64,000 bases of DNA from Winogradskyella aurantia (GTDB taxonomy: Bacteria > Bacteroidota > Bacteroidia > Flavobacteriales > Flavobacteriaceae). The position numbers were made by a program, and so were the translations under genes. Each line of letters begins with the position of its first letter. Position 1 is the first letter of the stretch. Below, in pieces: positions 25,430 through 33,706 of the stretch. The DNA lies in NCBI RefSeq assembly GCF_002266855.1, contig NZ_NGJN01000002.1:124001-188000 (forward strand), in the 5' to 3' direction. Below the pieces are notes generated by a model that made no database searches, had not been told where the DNA came from, and was given only the letters and a program-made list of their open reading frames with translations.

Positions 25430-26194
25430 TCAAAGGTCAATCTCAAGCTCAATAGGGCAGTGGTCTGAGCCATAATATTGGGATAGTATTTCTGCAGATT
25501 TTACGTTTTCCATTAAGGACCTACTCACTAAAAAATAATCGATTCTCCAGCCTGTATTTCGTTCTCGCGCTTTAAAGCGGTAACTCCAATAGGTGTATGC
25601 AATGGTATTAGGATGTAAATATCTATAGGCGTCCACAAAGCCTGCACTTATGAAGTTATCCATACCATCAATTTCTGTTTGAGTATAACCAGCTGTTTTG
25701 TTGTAATTGGATTTATCATTTTTCAGATCTATGGCATGGTGCGCTACATTAAAATCACCACAGACAATTACAGGTTTGGTCTTCTCTAGTTTTTTTAAAT
25801 ACATGAGAAAATCGGCATCCCATTGTTTTCTGTACTCCAAACGATCTAACTGCTGGCCAGAATTTGGAACGTAAACATTTACCAAATAGAAATTTTCATA
25901 TTCGGCACATTGAATGCGTCCCTCGGCATCGTGTTCTATAATGCCCATATCATTTGTTAAGGATTCTGGTTTTGTTTTACTTAATACTGCTGTTCCGGAA
26001 TAGCCTTTTTTATCTGCCGCATTGTAATATTGACAATAATCATCTAATGAAGCCAATACTTTTTTGGTCTCGTCATTCTGGGCTTTGGTCTCTTGCAGGC
26101 ATAAGATATTTGGATTCAAAGTCTTTATAGTCTCATAAAAATCTTTTTTTACTATTGCCCTTATGCCGTTGACATTCCATGAAACGATATTCAT
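25430..26194 (-). CDS. xth: Exodeoxyribonuclease III
   Basis: This is an AP endonuclease and 3'-5' exonuclease of base excision repair. The 254 residues match ExoIII/XthA. Motifs seen are IVSWNVNGIRA, LCLQETKAQ (metal-binding Glu), YSGTAVLSK, VCGDFNVAH (catalytic Asp/Asn), the RIDYFLVS segment and the C-terminal GSDHCPIEL with the active-site His. It is the last gene of a three-gene transcript (coiled-coil paralogue B, BON protein 2, xth) with only 2 bp to the BON stop. The array starts at the 27331 operator, so DNA repair is part of the island response. Confidence 0.96.
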   Translation of the reverse strand: MNIVSWNVNGIRAIVKKDFYETIKTLNPNILCLQETKAQNDETKKVLASLDDYCQYYNAADKKGYSGTAVLSKTKPESLTNDMGIIEHDAEGRIQCAEYENFYLVNVYVPNSGQQLDRLEYRKQWDADFLMYLKKLEKTKPVIVCGDFNVAHHAIDLKNDKSNYNKTAGYTQTEIDGMDNFISAGFVDAYRYLHPNTIAYTYWSYRFKARERNTGWRIDYFLVSRSLMENVKSAEILSQYYGSDHCPIELEIDL

Positions 26195-26196
26195 TT

Positions 26197-26850
26197 TCAG
26201 GATACTACTTTTAGTTCATTTTGTACGGCATACACTCCTGGTGCATTAAAAGCTGCCTTTTGAGCTTCCTCTTTTTCTATAATAGAGCGTACCCTGCCTT
26301 TTAATTTTACAGCATGATCGCTTGTTTCTATGCTAATGCCTTGAGCATCAATAAGCGCAGAACGTTCAAAAGCATTCTTTATTTGTTCTTGAACATCTTT
26401 AGGGTCAATGACTTGTTTTAGTGTAATATTATTTGTGACTCCCTTTACACCTGTTAAATATTCTACAGTTCGTTTGGCCGCATCCCTTTGGTAGGCGTAC
26501 TCTAGGGTTCCAGAAAGTGTAATCCATCCGTTTTCCACTTCAACAAGCAGCCTGTCATTTGGTACAGAGGCATTCCATTCTATGGCGTTTACCGCGGAAT
26601 TTGCAATTTCTGTATCAGTTTTGTTTTGTTCAGAGAGGTAACCCACTTTAATATCTTCAGCTATGGCTTTTACCCCTGCCACTTTTTTTACGGCATCCTC
26701 AACCGCAAGTTTTATAGGATAGGAAAAAACAAGGCCCGAAAGGGTTACAAGCCCGTCCTTAACAGTGACCCCTATTTGGGTTTCGTCTACGTCATTTTGC
26801 CATTTTAATTGATCAATGACATCCTGTTTTATTTGTGCATCAGTTTTCAT
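26197..26850 (-). CDS. Triple BON-domain protein 2
   Basis: This 217-residue protein has three BON domains in tandem and no signal peptide. It is full-length collinear with the protein at 21583-22251 (both begin MKTDA-x-IK-x-DV), clearly a paralogue. Typical segments are VKDGLVTLSGLV, VENGWITLSGTL and SDHAVKLKGRV. It is between coiled-coil paralogue B (31 bp) and xth (2 bp). It is likely induced with BON protein 1 and may bind the inner membrane surface under stress. Confidence 0.92.
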   Translation of the reverse strand: MKTDAQIKQDVIDQLKWQNDVDETQIGVTVKDGLVTLSGLVFSYPIKLAVEDAVKKVAGVKAIAEDIKVGYLSEQNKTDTEIANSAVNAIEWNASVPNDRLLVEVENGWITLSGTLEYAYQRDAAKRTVEYLTGVKGVTNNITLKQVIDPKDVQEQIKNAFERSALIDAQGISIETSDHAVKLKGRVRSIIEKEEAQKAAFNAPGVYAVQNELKVVS

Positions 26851-26881
26851 GGTGTTCTATTTTTACGTTCAGACATTAGAT

Positions 26882-27268
26882 CTACATATACGTCTCAAGA
26901 AACCTAAAAAAATCTTTTTTGAGTTTGGCGTAAATATCTCTTTGTGTTTCCATACGATTTCTAAACTCCATATGTTTTTTTGACATTTGGGTGTCCAGTT
27001 CATCCAAACCCGTTTTGCTTTGCGCAGCAATGCGAATTTCGTGTTGTTCTATAGCTTCAAGCAAATCTTCAATTACGTTACCGTGAAGTGTGAATTCGTT
27101 TTGGTAGTGTTCTAACTGCTCAAGTACCTCTTTGCTTGTATAATGGTTTACAAGTTCACTCAATCTGTTATTGAAAGATTTTAACTCGTCTTGCCAGAAG
27201 GCGAGTTCGCGATTCCATTGTCTATGCTCAAAATGCATATTGGAATTAAATAATACCTCAGTTGTCAT
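26882..27268 (-). CDS. Small helical stress-island protein, paralogue B
   Basis: The protein has 128 residues, no signal peptide, and a strong coiled-coil character. It matches paralogue A (23249) by FEHRQWNRELAFWQDELK, FNNRL, a central AIEQHEIRIAA segment and a C-terminal RNRMETQRDIYAKLKKDF helix. The function is unknown. It is the first gene of the operator-driven transcript B - BON2 - xth. It could be a scaffold, a ribosome or DNA protection factor, or a phasin-like surface protein, but nothing in the sequence decides this. Confidence 0.65.
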   Translation of the reverse strand: MTTEVLFNSNMHFEHRQWNRELAFWQDELKSFNNRLSELVNHYTSKEVLEQLEHYQNEFTLHGNVIEDLLEAIEQHEIRIAAQSKTGLDELDTQMSKKHMEFRNRMETQRDIYAKLKKDFFRFLETYM

Positions 27269-27300
27269 GATGTTGTTTTTTTAAAAGTTTATCTCACCGT

Positions 27301-27344
27301 TAAATATTGCACTTTATTAGCATATGTTAAATGACCTCAGTCAT
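27301..27344 (-). promoter_or_regulatory. Crp/Fnr-type operator for the paralogue B operon
   Basis: ATGACCTCAGTCAT (27331-27344) stands 69 bp from the ATG. At 33 bp on the minus strand is AATATTTA (27301-27308), four of six fixed -7 positions. Confidence 0.62.
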
Positions 27345-27573
27345 TTTTGAGAAGCTTTAATAAGATGAAATTGCTAGATTTTATGATACCTTCCTAAAAC
27401 GATAAGTTGTGACATCTTTTAATCCTCAAAAAGAAGATTTCAATTATACATGACAAGGTTTTCCTCTAAATCTGTAATTATTGCATTACTGTTTAGGGTA
27501 ACCATCTTTTCACAATAGAAAACAACTATTTGTTATTCTAAATTAGGCTATTTTTTAAATTATAAGCTCTAAA

Positions 27574-27617
27574 ATGACCTAGGTCATTTCCCTTGTTTTT
27601 CACTTTTTATTGCTTTG
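27574..27617 (+). promoter_or_regulatory. Perfect palindromic operator and -7 box for the lipoprotein operon
   Basis: ATGACCTAGGTCAT (27574-27587) is a complete 14-bp palindrome, the best site in the set. TTGCTTTG (27610-27617) is 33 bp away, matching five of six -7 positions. Confidence 0.72.
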
Positions 27618-27637
27618 CTGGTATAAATAGTAGTGTT

Positions 27638-28027
27638 ATGAAGAGTAGAAGTTATTTATTAGTACTACTCATGCTGACTGGTGGATTAACATTGCAAAGC
27701 TGTGGACCAATTGTTATTTCATCCAAGCCGGAACAACCATTGCCACCTTGGTTTTACCCCAATAGGGTAGAAGTGCTGCGGTATGTATATTTCCCAGATT
27801 ATATGATTTATTATGACCTTTCGCATAGAACTTACATTTATTTGGAAAATAATGTTTGGGTACGGGTAAAGACATTGCCACCACGTTTTAATACGCTCAA
27901 TTTAAACAGAAGCAGATTTGTAAGAATAAAAACCTATCGTGGTGACGACATAGGTAGTTATCACAGTGAAAATTATACTACCCGAAATCGCTCTAATACG
28001 AGGAGCACAAGTGGTAGAAGGAATTAA
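27638..28027 (+). CDS. Small lipoprotein, function unknown
   Basis: The protein has 129 residues from the ATG at 27638; an upstream in-frame TTG at 27593 would put the signal peptide internally and is rejected. The N-terminal helix ends in lipobox LQSC. The mature part is Tyr- and Arg-rich: LPPWFYPNRVEVLRYVYFPDYMIYYDLSHRTY is a conserved-looking block, followed by a basic Ser/Arg/Asn-rich tail. It probably sits on the outer membrane or in the periplasm. It is first in a three-gene set ending with a DinB-like gene and is driven by the best palindrome of the island. Confidence 0.7.
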   Translation: MKSRSYLLVLLMLTGGLTLQSCGPIVISSKPEQPLPPWFYPNRVEVLRYVYFPDYMIYYDLSHRTYIYLENNVWVRVKTLPPRFNTLNLNRSRFVRIKTYRGDDIGSYHSENYTTRNRSNTRSTSGRRN

Positions 28028-28079
28028 ATATTAAGGAGATGTTTTTAAAAATAATAATGAGATTAAAATATATTGAGTC

Positions 28080-28571
28080 ATGAAAAAAATAATGATTTTA
28101 CTAGTCGCATTGGCTATGACTAGTTGCAATAATGAAAAAAAAGAAAGCGAGCAACCAGAAAGTGTTAAACAGGATACTACAATTGTTAAACCAATAGAAT
28201 CCTGGGATGTGCAGAAAGAAGTTGATGAGTTTGGGAATCTTATAAAGTATGATTCCACTTACACTTGGAGCTACTCAAATACTAAAGGAGATTCGATTCA
28301 GGTAAATTTAGACAGTATAATGGACTCTTTTAAGGGCTACTTTGGAAAGAATACACCTCTTAATTGGAATGAGGACTTCTCTTATTTTCCAGAAGTCGAC
28401 ACGCTTTTAAAGGATAATTTTTTTAAGAAAGACTACTTTTTTGACCAATGGAAACAAAACCCTATGTCTATTGAAAAAATGTTACAGCAGATGGACTCTA
28501 CTAGAAATCTTTTCTTGAAACGTTTTCACCCTGGTCTATTGGAATCTAGGGATAATATTAAAATAGAATAA
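28080..28571 (+). CDS. Lipoprotein, function unknown
   Basis: This 163-residue protein has signal peptide MKKIMILLVALAM and lipobox MTSC followed by NNEKKESEQ. The mature part is acidic with aromatic patches (WDVQKEVDEFGN, TYTWSYSNTKGDSIQVN). No domain is recognised. It stands 52 bp after the preceding lipoprotein and 39 bp before the DinB-like gene, all in the same direction. Confidence 0.7.
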   Translation: MKKIMILLVALAMTSCNNEKKESEQPESVKQDTTIVKPIESWDVQKEVDEFGNLIKYDSTYTWSYSNTKGDSIQVNLDSIMDSFKGYFGKNTPLNWNEDFSYFPEVDTLLKDNFFKKDYFFDQWKQNPMSIEKMLQQMDSTRNLFLKRFHPGLLESRDNIKIE

Positions 28572-28610
28572 TTTCGTAGAATTGTGTAACGTTTTAAATA
28601 AATAATCAGA

Positions 28611-29087
28611 ATGCATTTAAATAAGAATGGTGGTAACGATTTGGCTAATTTTTCTTCAGCAATAAGAAAGACTACGCTAAAACGATTGGAAGAGGTACCG
28701 AGCACATTTATTAATTGGCGATTGAATAATACAGCTATGAGCTTTGCTCATATTGTGAAACACCTCATTCATGTAGATGATTTATTATTTAACCTCGCAG
28801 CCTCTGAAGAAACACTATTTCAATGGAAGTTTGGGACAGACGACCCACATCACTTCGTTACGCTTGCAGATTATGAGGCAATGCTTGCTCAACTACAAGT
28901 ATATCAACAAAAGCGACATGCCCTTATTAGCAATTTCAGTCCTGAGAAAATGAATCAAGAAGTGACCGATGAAAACGGAAACAAAATGACATTCTGGTGG
29001 TTTATAATGCGTAAGGTTTTGGAGCACGAAACCTACCACAGAGGACAAATCGCCGCTTATTTAAAAGTTTTAAAGGGCGAGGCTTAA
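28611..29087 (+). CDS. DinB-like four-helix-bundle metal-binding protein
   Basis: This 158-residue protein belongs to the DinB/DfsB (DUF664-type) superfamily, unrelated to polymerase IV. The metal-binding histidines are visible in SFAHIVKHLIHVDDLL near residue 45 and in HETYHRGQIAAYL near the C-terminus. Such proteins are often damage- or stress-induced, and some are bacillithiol-dependent S-transferases, which fits the bshB1 gene in this genome. It is last in the operator-driven lipoprotein operon. The natural reaction is unknown. Confidence 0.85.
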   Translation: MHLNKNGGNDLANFSSAIRKTTLKRLEEVPSTFINWRLNNTAMSFAHIVKHLIHVDDLLFNLAASEETLFQWKFGTDDPHHFVTLADYEAMLAQLQVYQQKRHALISNFSPEKMNQEVTDENGNKMTFWWFIMRKVLEHETYHRGQIAAYLKVLKGEA

Positions 29088-29110
29088 ACGACTTTTTTTG
29101 TAAATGTTTA

Positions 29111-29464
29111 TCAATCTTTTTCTAATACGACAAACTGTTCTAAGGCTTCCATAGCCTCACAGCCATAAACGACGGCAGGGCCTCCACCCATCAGAACTGC
29201 AACCCCAATGGTTTCTAAAATTTCTTGGGAAGATGCTCCTGATTCCAAAGCGTCGTGTACGTGAAAAGCAATACAGCCATCACATCTCACCGTAATGGCA
29301 ATACCTAGGGCAATGAGTTCTTTGGTCTTTACAGATAGTGCGCCTTGGGAAATACTTGCTTTATGCAGTTCTTCAAAGCTCTTCATGGTAGAAGGGATTT
29401 TAGTGCCCAGTTCGTTCATGAGTTTTGAGAGGTCATTGTAGTTTTTTGAATAGTCCTTAATCAT
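29111..29464 (-). CDS. AhpD/carboxymuconolactone decarboxylase-like protein
   Basis: This 117-residue protein of the alkylhydroperoxidase D-like superfamily has the redox motif CDGCIAFHVHDALESGA (CxxC with the following conserved His). Relatives reduce peroxiredoxin or act as small peroxidases. It is a single-gene unit with an operator at 29523. The -7 box of that promoter is the only perfect TAnnTTTG in the set. It is convergent with the DinB-like gene, 23 bp apart. Confidence 0.9.
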   Translation of the reverse strand: MIKDYSKNYNDLSKLMNELGTKIPSTMKSFEELHKASISQGALSVKTKELIALGIAITVRCDGCIAFHVHDALESGASSQEILETIGVAVLMGGGPAVVYGCEAMEALEQFVVLEKD

Positions 29465-29492
29465 GACTTGAATCTTTAATTAATTAGTTTCC

Positions 29493-29536
29493 CAAAAGTA
29501 TTTCAAAACAGTAATTCTTAAAATGACCTATATCAT
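29493..29536 (-). promoter_or_regulatory. Crp/Fnr-type operator and perfect -7 box for the AhpD-like gene
   Basis: ATGACCTATATCAT (29523-29536) with TACTTTTG (29493-29500, minus strand), centres 33 bp apart. This is the clearest member of the set on the -7 side. Confidence 0.75.
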
Positions 29537-29731
29537 TTACAGCCTCTTATTCATCAGCTTTGGTTGTAACTTAAAAATAGAATGCCAAGAGAAAGACCAA
29601 TATTATTGCAGTTTAGTTGAAATAGAAATCACCCTTTGAATAAATTATGGCTTATAAGGTTCGTTTTAAGGTGACGACATGTTCCAATAGAAGCGTATTT
29701 TTTGCGAACTCTCATTCATTAGTATAAAAAT

Positions 29732-30925
29732 CTATAACGACGCCTTAGCCAGACTGAAAGCCTGCTTTGCAATCTCTAGTTCTTCATTGGTTGGAATGAC
29801 TAATAGTTTTACTTTTGATGAAGTCGTATGAATTTCTCGTAAAACCTTGGATTTTATGTTGTTTTTCGTGTCGTCCAATAGTATACCAAAGTACTCCATA
29901 TCGGCACATACCAGTTTTCGTATCAAGCTTGAGTTTTCACCAATACCCGCGGTAAATACTATAGCATCTAATCCGTTCATGGCGGCAGCATATGCGCCAA
30001 TATACTTTTTGATGCGATAGGCATTCATGATTAATGCTAGTGTGCAATCGGAGTCCTTTTTGGCAGCCCTAGCTTCAATATCCCTCAAATCACTATACCC
30101 TGTAAGCCCTAACATGCCGCTTTCCTTTGTGAGTAAATTGTTGACGTCATTCAATGTATACCCGAGATTATTCACGAGATAAAAAATAATAGAATGGTCT
30201 ATATCACCGCTTCGAGACCCCATAACTAGTCCGTTAGAAGGCGCAAAGCCTAAACTGTGATCTATGCTTTTACCATTGACAATTGCAGTCATACTGCAAC
30301 CATTACCCAAATGGATGGTTATGATTTTTGAGGTTTTCAATTGTAAGTACGACATGGCTTTTTCCGATACATATTTATGACTTGTGCCGTGAAAACCATA
30401 CACCTGTATACCATTTTCTTTATAAAGCCTATTCGGGATAGCATACTTTTTGGCTTTTTCTGGTATGGACTGATGAAAAGCAGTGTCAAATACAGCGACT
30501 TGTTTGGCTAAGGGAAAAAGCGCTTCAGATACTAAAATACCTTCAAGATTATTAGGGTTGTGGAGTGGTGCCAAGGTGCTATATTTTTTAATCTCATGCT
30601 TTACCTCAGTAGTCACTAAAGTGGTATTGGAAAATGAATTTCCACCGTGTACCACACGATGGCCTATGACCTTAACGTCTCCTGCATCATGAATAACGCC
30701 TTTCTCTGGGTCCACTAATAAGGCAACGATGCGCTGTAAGCCTTCTTTGTGTGTTTTTATAGATTCTGTATAATCAATATTAAGGCTATTAGTTTTGTAG
30801 TTTAAAGTGGCATCGGCATAACCGATGCGATCTATCACACCACTGCATACTAATGTTTCTGAAGGCATCTCTATCAATTGAAACTTTATAGAAGAGCTTC
30901 CAGAATTTATGATTAATATATTCAT
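29732..30925 (-). CDS. ackA: Acetate kinase
   Basis: This 397-residue cytoplasmic enzyme interconverts acetyl phosphate and ADP with acetate and ATP. Family motifs: start MNILIINSGSSSIKFQL, active-site segments GHRVVHGG, FDTAFH, YGFHGTSHKYVS, IHLGNGCS and TAGIGENSSLIR. It lies 13 bp after pta in the same direction. Pta-AckA gives substrate-level ATP from acetyl-CoA, the expected role when respiration is limited. It is the last gene of an operon that starts at the 34238 operator. Confidence 0.97.
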   Translation of the reverse strand: MNILIINSGSSSIKFQLIEMPSETLVCSGVIDRIGYADATLNYKTNSLNIDYTESIKTHKEGLQRIVALLVDPEKGVIHDAGDVKVIGHRVVHGGNSFSNTTLVTTEVKHEIKKYSTLAPLHNPNNLEGILVSEALFPLAKQVAVFDTAFHQSIPEKAKKYAIPNRLYKENGIQVYGFHGTSHKYVSEKAMSYLQLKTSKIITIHLGNGCSMTAIVNGKSIDHSLGFAPSNGLVMGSRSGDIDHSIIFYLVNNLGYTLNDVNNLLTKESGMLGLTGYSDLRDIEARAAKKDSDCTLALIMNAYRIKKYIGAYAAAMNGLDAIVFTAGIGENSSLIRKLVCADMEYFGILLDDTKNNIKSKVLREIHTTSSKVKLLVIPTNEELEIAKQAFSLAKASL

Positions 30926-30938
30926 ATGTCTATACTGT

Positions 30939-33047
30939 TTAAATACTTTGGGCCTGAATAGCAGTTACAATGACTGTGTTAAAAATATCGTCTATGTTAC
31001 AGCCGCGACTTAAATCATTAACCGGTTTATTTAAACCTTGGATTATCGGACCAATGGCTAAGGCCTTGGTTTCTCGCTGTACGGCTTTATAGGTATTGTT
31101 TCCTGTATTGAGGTCCGGAAAAATAAAGACATTAGCTTGTCCTGCCACTTGGGAATTTGGAAGCTTTGCCTTACCTACTTTATTATCTACGGCCGCATCA
31201 TATTGAATGGGTCCTTCCACGGTTAAATCGGGTCTTTTCGTTTTAACTAATTCTGTTGCGGTCCTGACGCGTTCCACATCTTTTCCTACCCCTGAAGTAC
31301 CTGAGGAATAGGACAGCATTGCAATTTTTGGATTAATCCCAAAAGCTAAACTAGTAGCGGCCGATGAAATAGCAATCTCGGCAAGCTGCTCCGCTGTAGG
31401 ATTTGGGTTTATAGCACAGTCGCCATACACAGAAACACGATCTTCTAAACACATAAAAAACACGGATGATACTATAGAGGCTTCAGGTTTGGTCTTGATA
31501 AACTGAAGTGCTGGACGGATGGTGTGCTGCGTCGTGTGTATGGCTCCAGATACCATGCCATCTGCATCACCCTTATAGACCATCATGGTTCCAAAATAGG
31601 ATACATCTGCCATTAAATCCTTAGCCATGGCCAGGTTGACATTTTTATGTTTTCGAAGCTCGTAAAGTGTTTTGGCATAATCTTCAAAAAGAATAGATTC
31701 AATAGGATTGATGATGTTAATCTTAGTGACATCCAAAGCAATATCGAGTGCCCCTATTTTCTCCTCTATTTGTGCTTTATCTCCAAGTAAGGTAATTTCT
31801 ACGGCACCTAAATCAATCAGCTGTTTTGTAGCCTTAAGGATGCGTTCATCTAATCCTTCAGGAAGAACAATATGCTTTTTGTTTGATTTTGCGTTTTTCA
31901 ATAAATTATACTGAAACATTCTAGGCGTAATTCTATCCGTTTTGAAAGTGATAAGGCGTTCTTCAAGTTCATCCACCTTTACATACTTTTCAAAATTTGT
32001 AATAGATGTCATTATCTTTTGTGTGTTCTCGGCATAAATTTGTGATTTAATGGTTCCGATAGCATTAGCGACCGAGAAAGTGCCGCCTTTTACGGAAATT
32101 ATTGGGACAATATCAGAGAGCCCTTCAATAAGTTTAATGATGGAGTCCTCAGGTATGAGCCCTCCTGTAAGTACGATACCGGATAAGGAGGGGTAATTAT
32201 CTGAAATATGGGCTTGCAGGGCACCTAGAATAATATCAGCTCTATCTCCAGGTGTAATGACCAGACCATGCTCTTTAATATGCATTAAGTAGTTATGAAG
32301 CTGCATAGCGCCAACACTAAAATACCCAGCTTGGTTATTTATATAAGAGGCGCCAAAAAGAATTTTGGCATCTAAGACATCGACTATTTCCTTAATGGAC
32401 GGATTCGACAAAATAGGATCTAAAGGAATTGCATTTACAATAACACCTGTTGGAAAGTATGTTTCTAATTCAGAAACTATTGAGGCTTGGTTTTTTGCGT
32501 CAACTTTATTTGCAATCACCGACAATACTTGAACGCCTTTATCTTTGAATGCGTCAAAGGCAATTTGCAAATTACCTATAAGCTCTTCTAAGGTTTTACC
32601 TAGACCACTAGCTAAAACTATGGCTGGGATACCTAAGTTTTTAGCAATTTGAACATTAATGTCAAACTCTATAATAGAGCCTTCACCTGAAAAACTCGTA
32701 CCCTCTACCAAAACAAAATCAAAGCGCTCTTCAACAGCTTTGTATTTTTCTATAATCTTGCTAATGATTTCATCGTCCTTGTCCTCATTTTTCTTCTTAA
32801 TAACATCGCTTCGTTTAAAAGCATAAGCCTCTTCAAATTTAAGGTCTAAGTTAAAGTACGTTATAATGGTATTGATGTGATTATCTATTCCACCATGACC
32901 GAAATCGTCAATGATAGGTCTGAAATAACCCAATTTAGCTGCCTTGCCCAAGAGCAATTGCATCAATCCTAAAGAGACAATGGACTTTCCACTGTTAGGT
33001 TCAGTTGTGGCTATGTAAATGCCTTTGTTGGTTACTTTTTTTGCCAT
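30939..33047 (-). CDS. pta: Phosphate acetyltransferase, long form
   Basis: This 702-residue enzyme transfers acetyl from CoA to phosphate. The N-terminal BioD-like P-loop domain begins GIYIATTEPNSGKSIVSLG. The middle DRTGG domain contains VITPGDRADIILG. The C-terminal PTA catalytic domain (from about residue 370) contains LPEGLDERI, DLMADVSYFGTMMV, GAIHTTQHT and MLSYSSGTSGVGKD. The long form is the type that is allosterically controlled in enterobacteria. It is cotranscribed with three small proteins upstream and ackA downstream. Confidence 0.97.
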   Translation of the reverse strand: MAKKVTNKGIYIATTEPNSGKSIVSLGLMQLLLGKAAKLGYFRPIIDDFGHGGIDNHINTIITYFNLDLKFEEAYAFKRSDVIKKKNEDKDDEIISKIIEKYKAVEERFDFVLVEGTSFSGEGSIIEFDINVQIAKNLGIPAIVLASGLGKTLEELIGNLQIAFDAFKDKGVQVLSVIANKVDAKNQASIVSELETYFPTGVIVNAIPLDPILSNPSIKEIVDVLDAKILFGASYINNQAGYFSVGAMQLHNYLMHIKEHGLVITPGDRADIILGALQAHISDNYPSLSGIVLTGGLIPEDSIIKLIEGLSDIVPIISVKGGTFSVANAIGTIKSQIYAENTQKIMTSITNFEKYVKVDELEERLITFKTDRITPRMFQYNLLKNAKSNKKHIVLPEGLDERILKATKQLIDLGAVEITLLGDKAQIEEKIGALDIALDVTKINIINPIESILFEDYAKTLYELRKHKNVNLAMAKDLMADVSYFGTMMVYKGDADGMVSGAIHTTQHTIRPALQFIKTKPEASIVSSVFFMCLEDRVSVYGDCAINPNPTAEQLAEIAISSAATSLAFGINPKIAMLSYSSGTSGVGKDVERVRTATELVKTKRPDLTVEGPIQYDAAVDNKVGKAKLPNSQVAGQANVFIFPDLNTGNNTYKAVQRETKALAIGPIIQGLNKPVNDLSRGCNIDDIFNTVIVTAIQAQSI

Positions 33048-33062
33048 AGGCTTAGTGCGAAT

Positions 33063-33428
33063 CTATATTTTAATAATATCTGTTGGTGTTTCAACCAAAA
33101 TAGTAATTTCTCCGCGTAAAGCTATAGGTTGTTTCATAATTTCTGGATTGTTTTGAATCATTTTTATCCAATCGTTTGTAGAAAAATCATGATGTTCAAA
33201 GCGTGATTGGTAAGACGGGTGGTTTTGGTTGACAAGATCTTTCACCTTTAAATGCAACCTTTCAGCGAGTTCCACGATTTGGGTTCCGGTAAGTTCTGTC
33301 TTTAAGATGTCTATCTCATGAATAGGCAATCCCTCTGCTTTTGCATAAGCTAGTGTTTGTTTTGCTCTATCAGATTTTGCGTTATAGAACAATGTGATTT
33401 GACTGTTTGATGTGGCTATTTCACCCAT
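33063..33428 (-). CDS. ArsC/Spx-like protein without cysteine
   Basis: This 121-residue thioredoxin-fold protein of the ArsC/Spx superfamily begins ITLFYNAKSDRAKQTLAYAKAEGLP, aligned with the ArsC catalytic loop that normally reads C-x-x-S-R or C-x-x-C. Here the cysteine is Asn/Ala-Lys, and the whole protein has no cysteine, so it cannot be a reductase. The remaining fold elements (helix, EIDILKTELT, then VKDLVNQNHPSY and a terminal strand) are kept. It may have a regulatory or binding role. It is 15 bp upstream of pta in the same operon. Confidence 0.75.
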   Translation of the reverse strand: MGEIATSNSQITLFYNAKSDRAKQTLAYAKAEGLPIHEIDILKTELTGTQIVELAERLHLKVKDLVNQNHPSYQSRFEHHDFSTNDWIKMIQNNPEIMKQPIALRGEITILVETPTDIIKI

Positions 33429-33451
33429 AATAACTTTTAAAAATTCACCTA

Positions 33452-33664
33452 TTATTTATTACTATGTGTCTCTAAATGATGTTTAAGTAATTGCTCTAAA
33501 CTTTCCAAATACTCTCGCATTACAACTTTATCGACATGAGGGTGTTGGGCTACGGGCAAGGTCATCGTATTTTCGTCCAGTAAACGATAAAGCTCAGGAT
33601 AATTGCTCTCAATATAGGTGGTAAGTTGCGTGATGTCTTTGAGTAATTTATGTAGATCTTTCAT
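33452..33664 (-). CDS. Small hypothetical protein
   Basis: This 70-residue protein is mainly helical (KDLHKLLKDITQLTTYIESNYPELYRLLDE, then HVDKVVMREYLESLEQLLKHHLETH). No family is recognised. The spacing to both neighbours (23 bp and 42 bp) and common direction place it in the pta-ackA operon. Confidence 0.6.
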   Translation of the reverse strand: MKDLHKLLKDITQLTTYIESNYPELYRLLDENTMTLPVAQHPHVDKVVMREYLESLEQLLKHHLETHSNK

Positions 33665-33706
33665 TGCTTATAAGGTTAGAGATTTAAAATCATGTCCTTT
33701 TATCAA

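Larger units (their letters stand above)
27269..27637. other. Intergenic region with two operators
   Basis: This 369-bp gap lies between divergent genes. It holds operators at 27331 and 27574, each serving one side, and about 230 bp of AT-rich sequence between them in which no gene, repeat or hairpin of note was seen. Confidence 0.6.

Noticed and set aside
27593..27637. Upstream TTG start for the small lipoprotein
   Set aside because: It would place 15 residues before an otherwise perfect signal peptide and overlaps the promoter.
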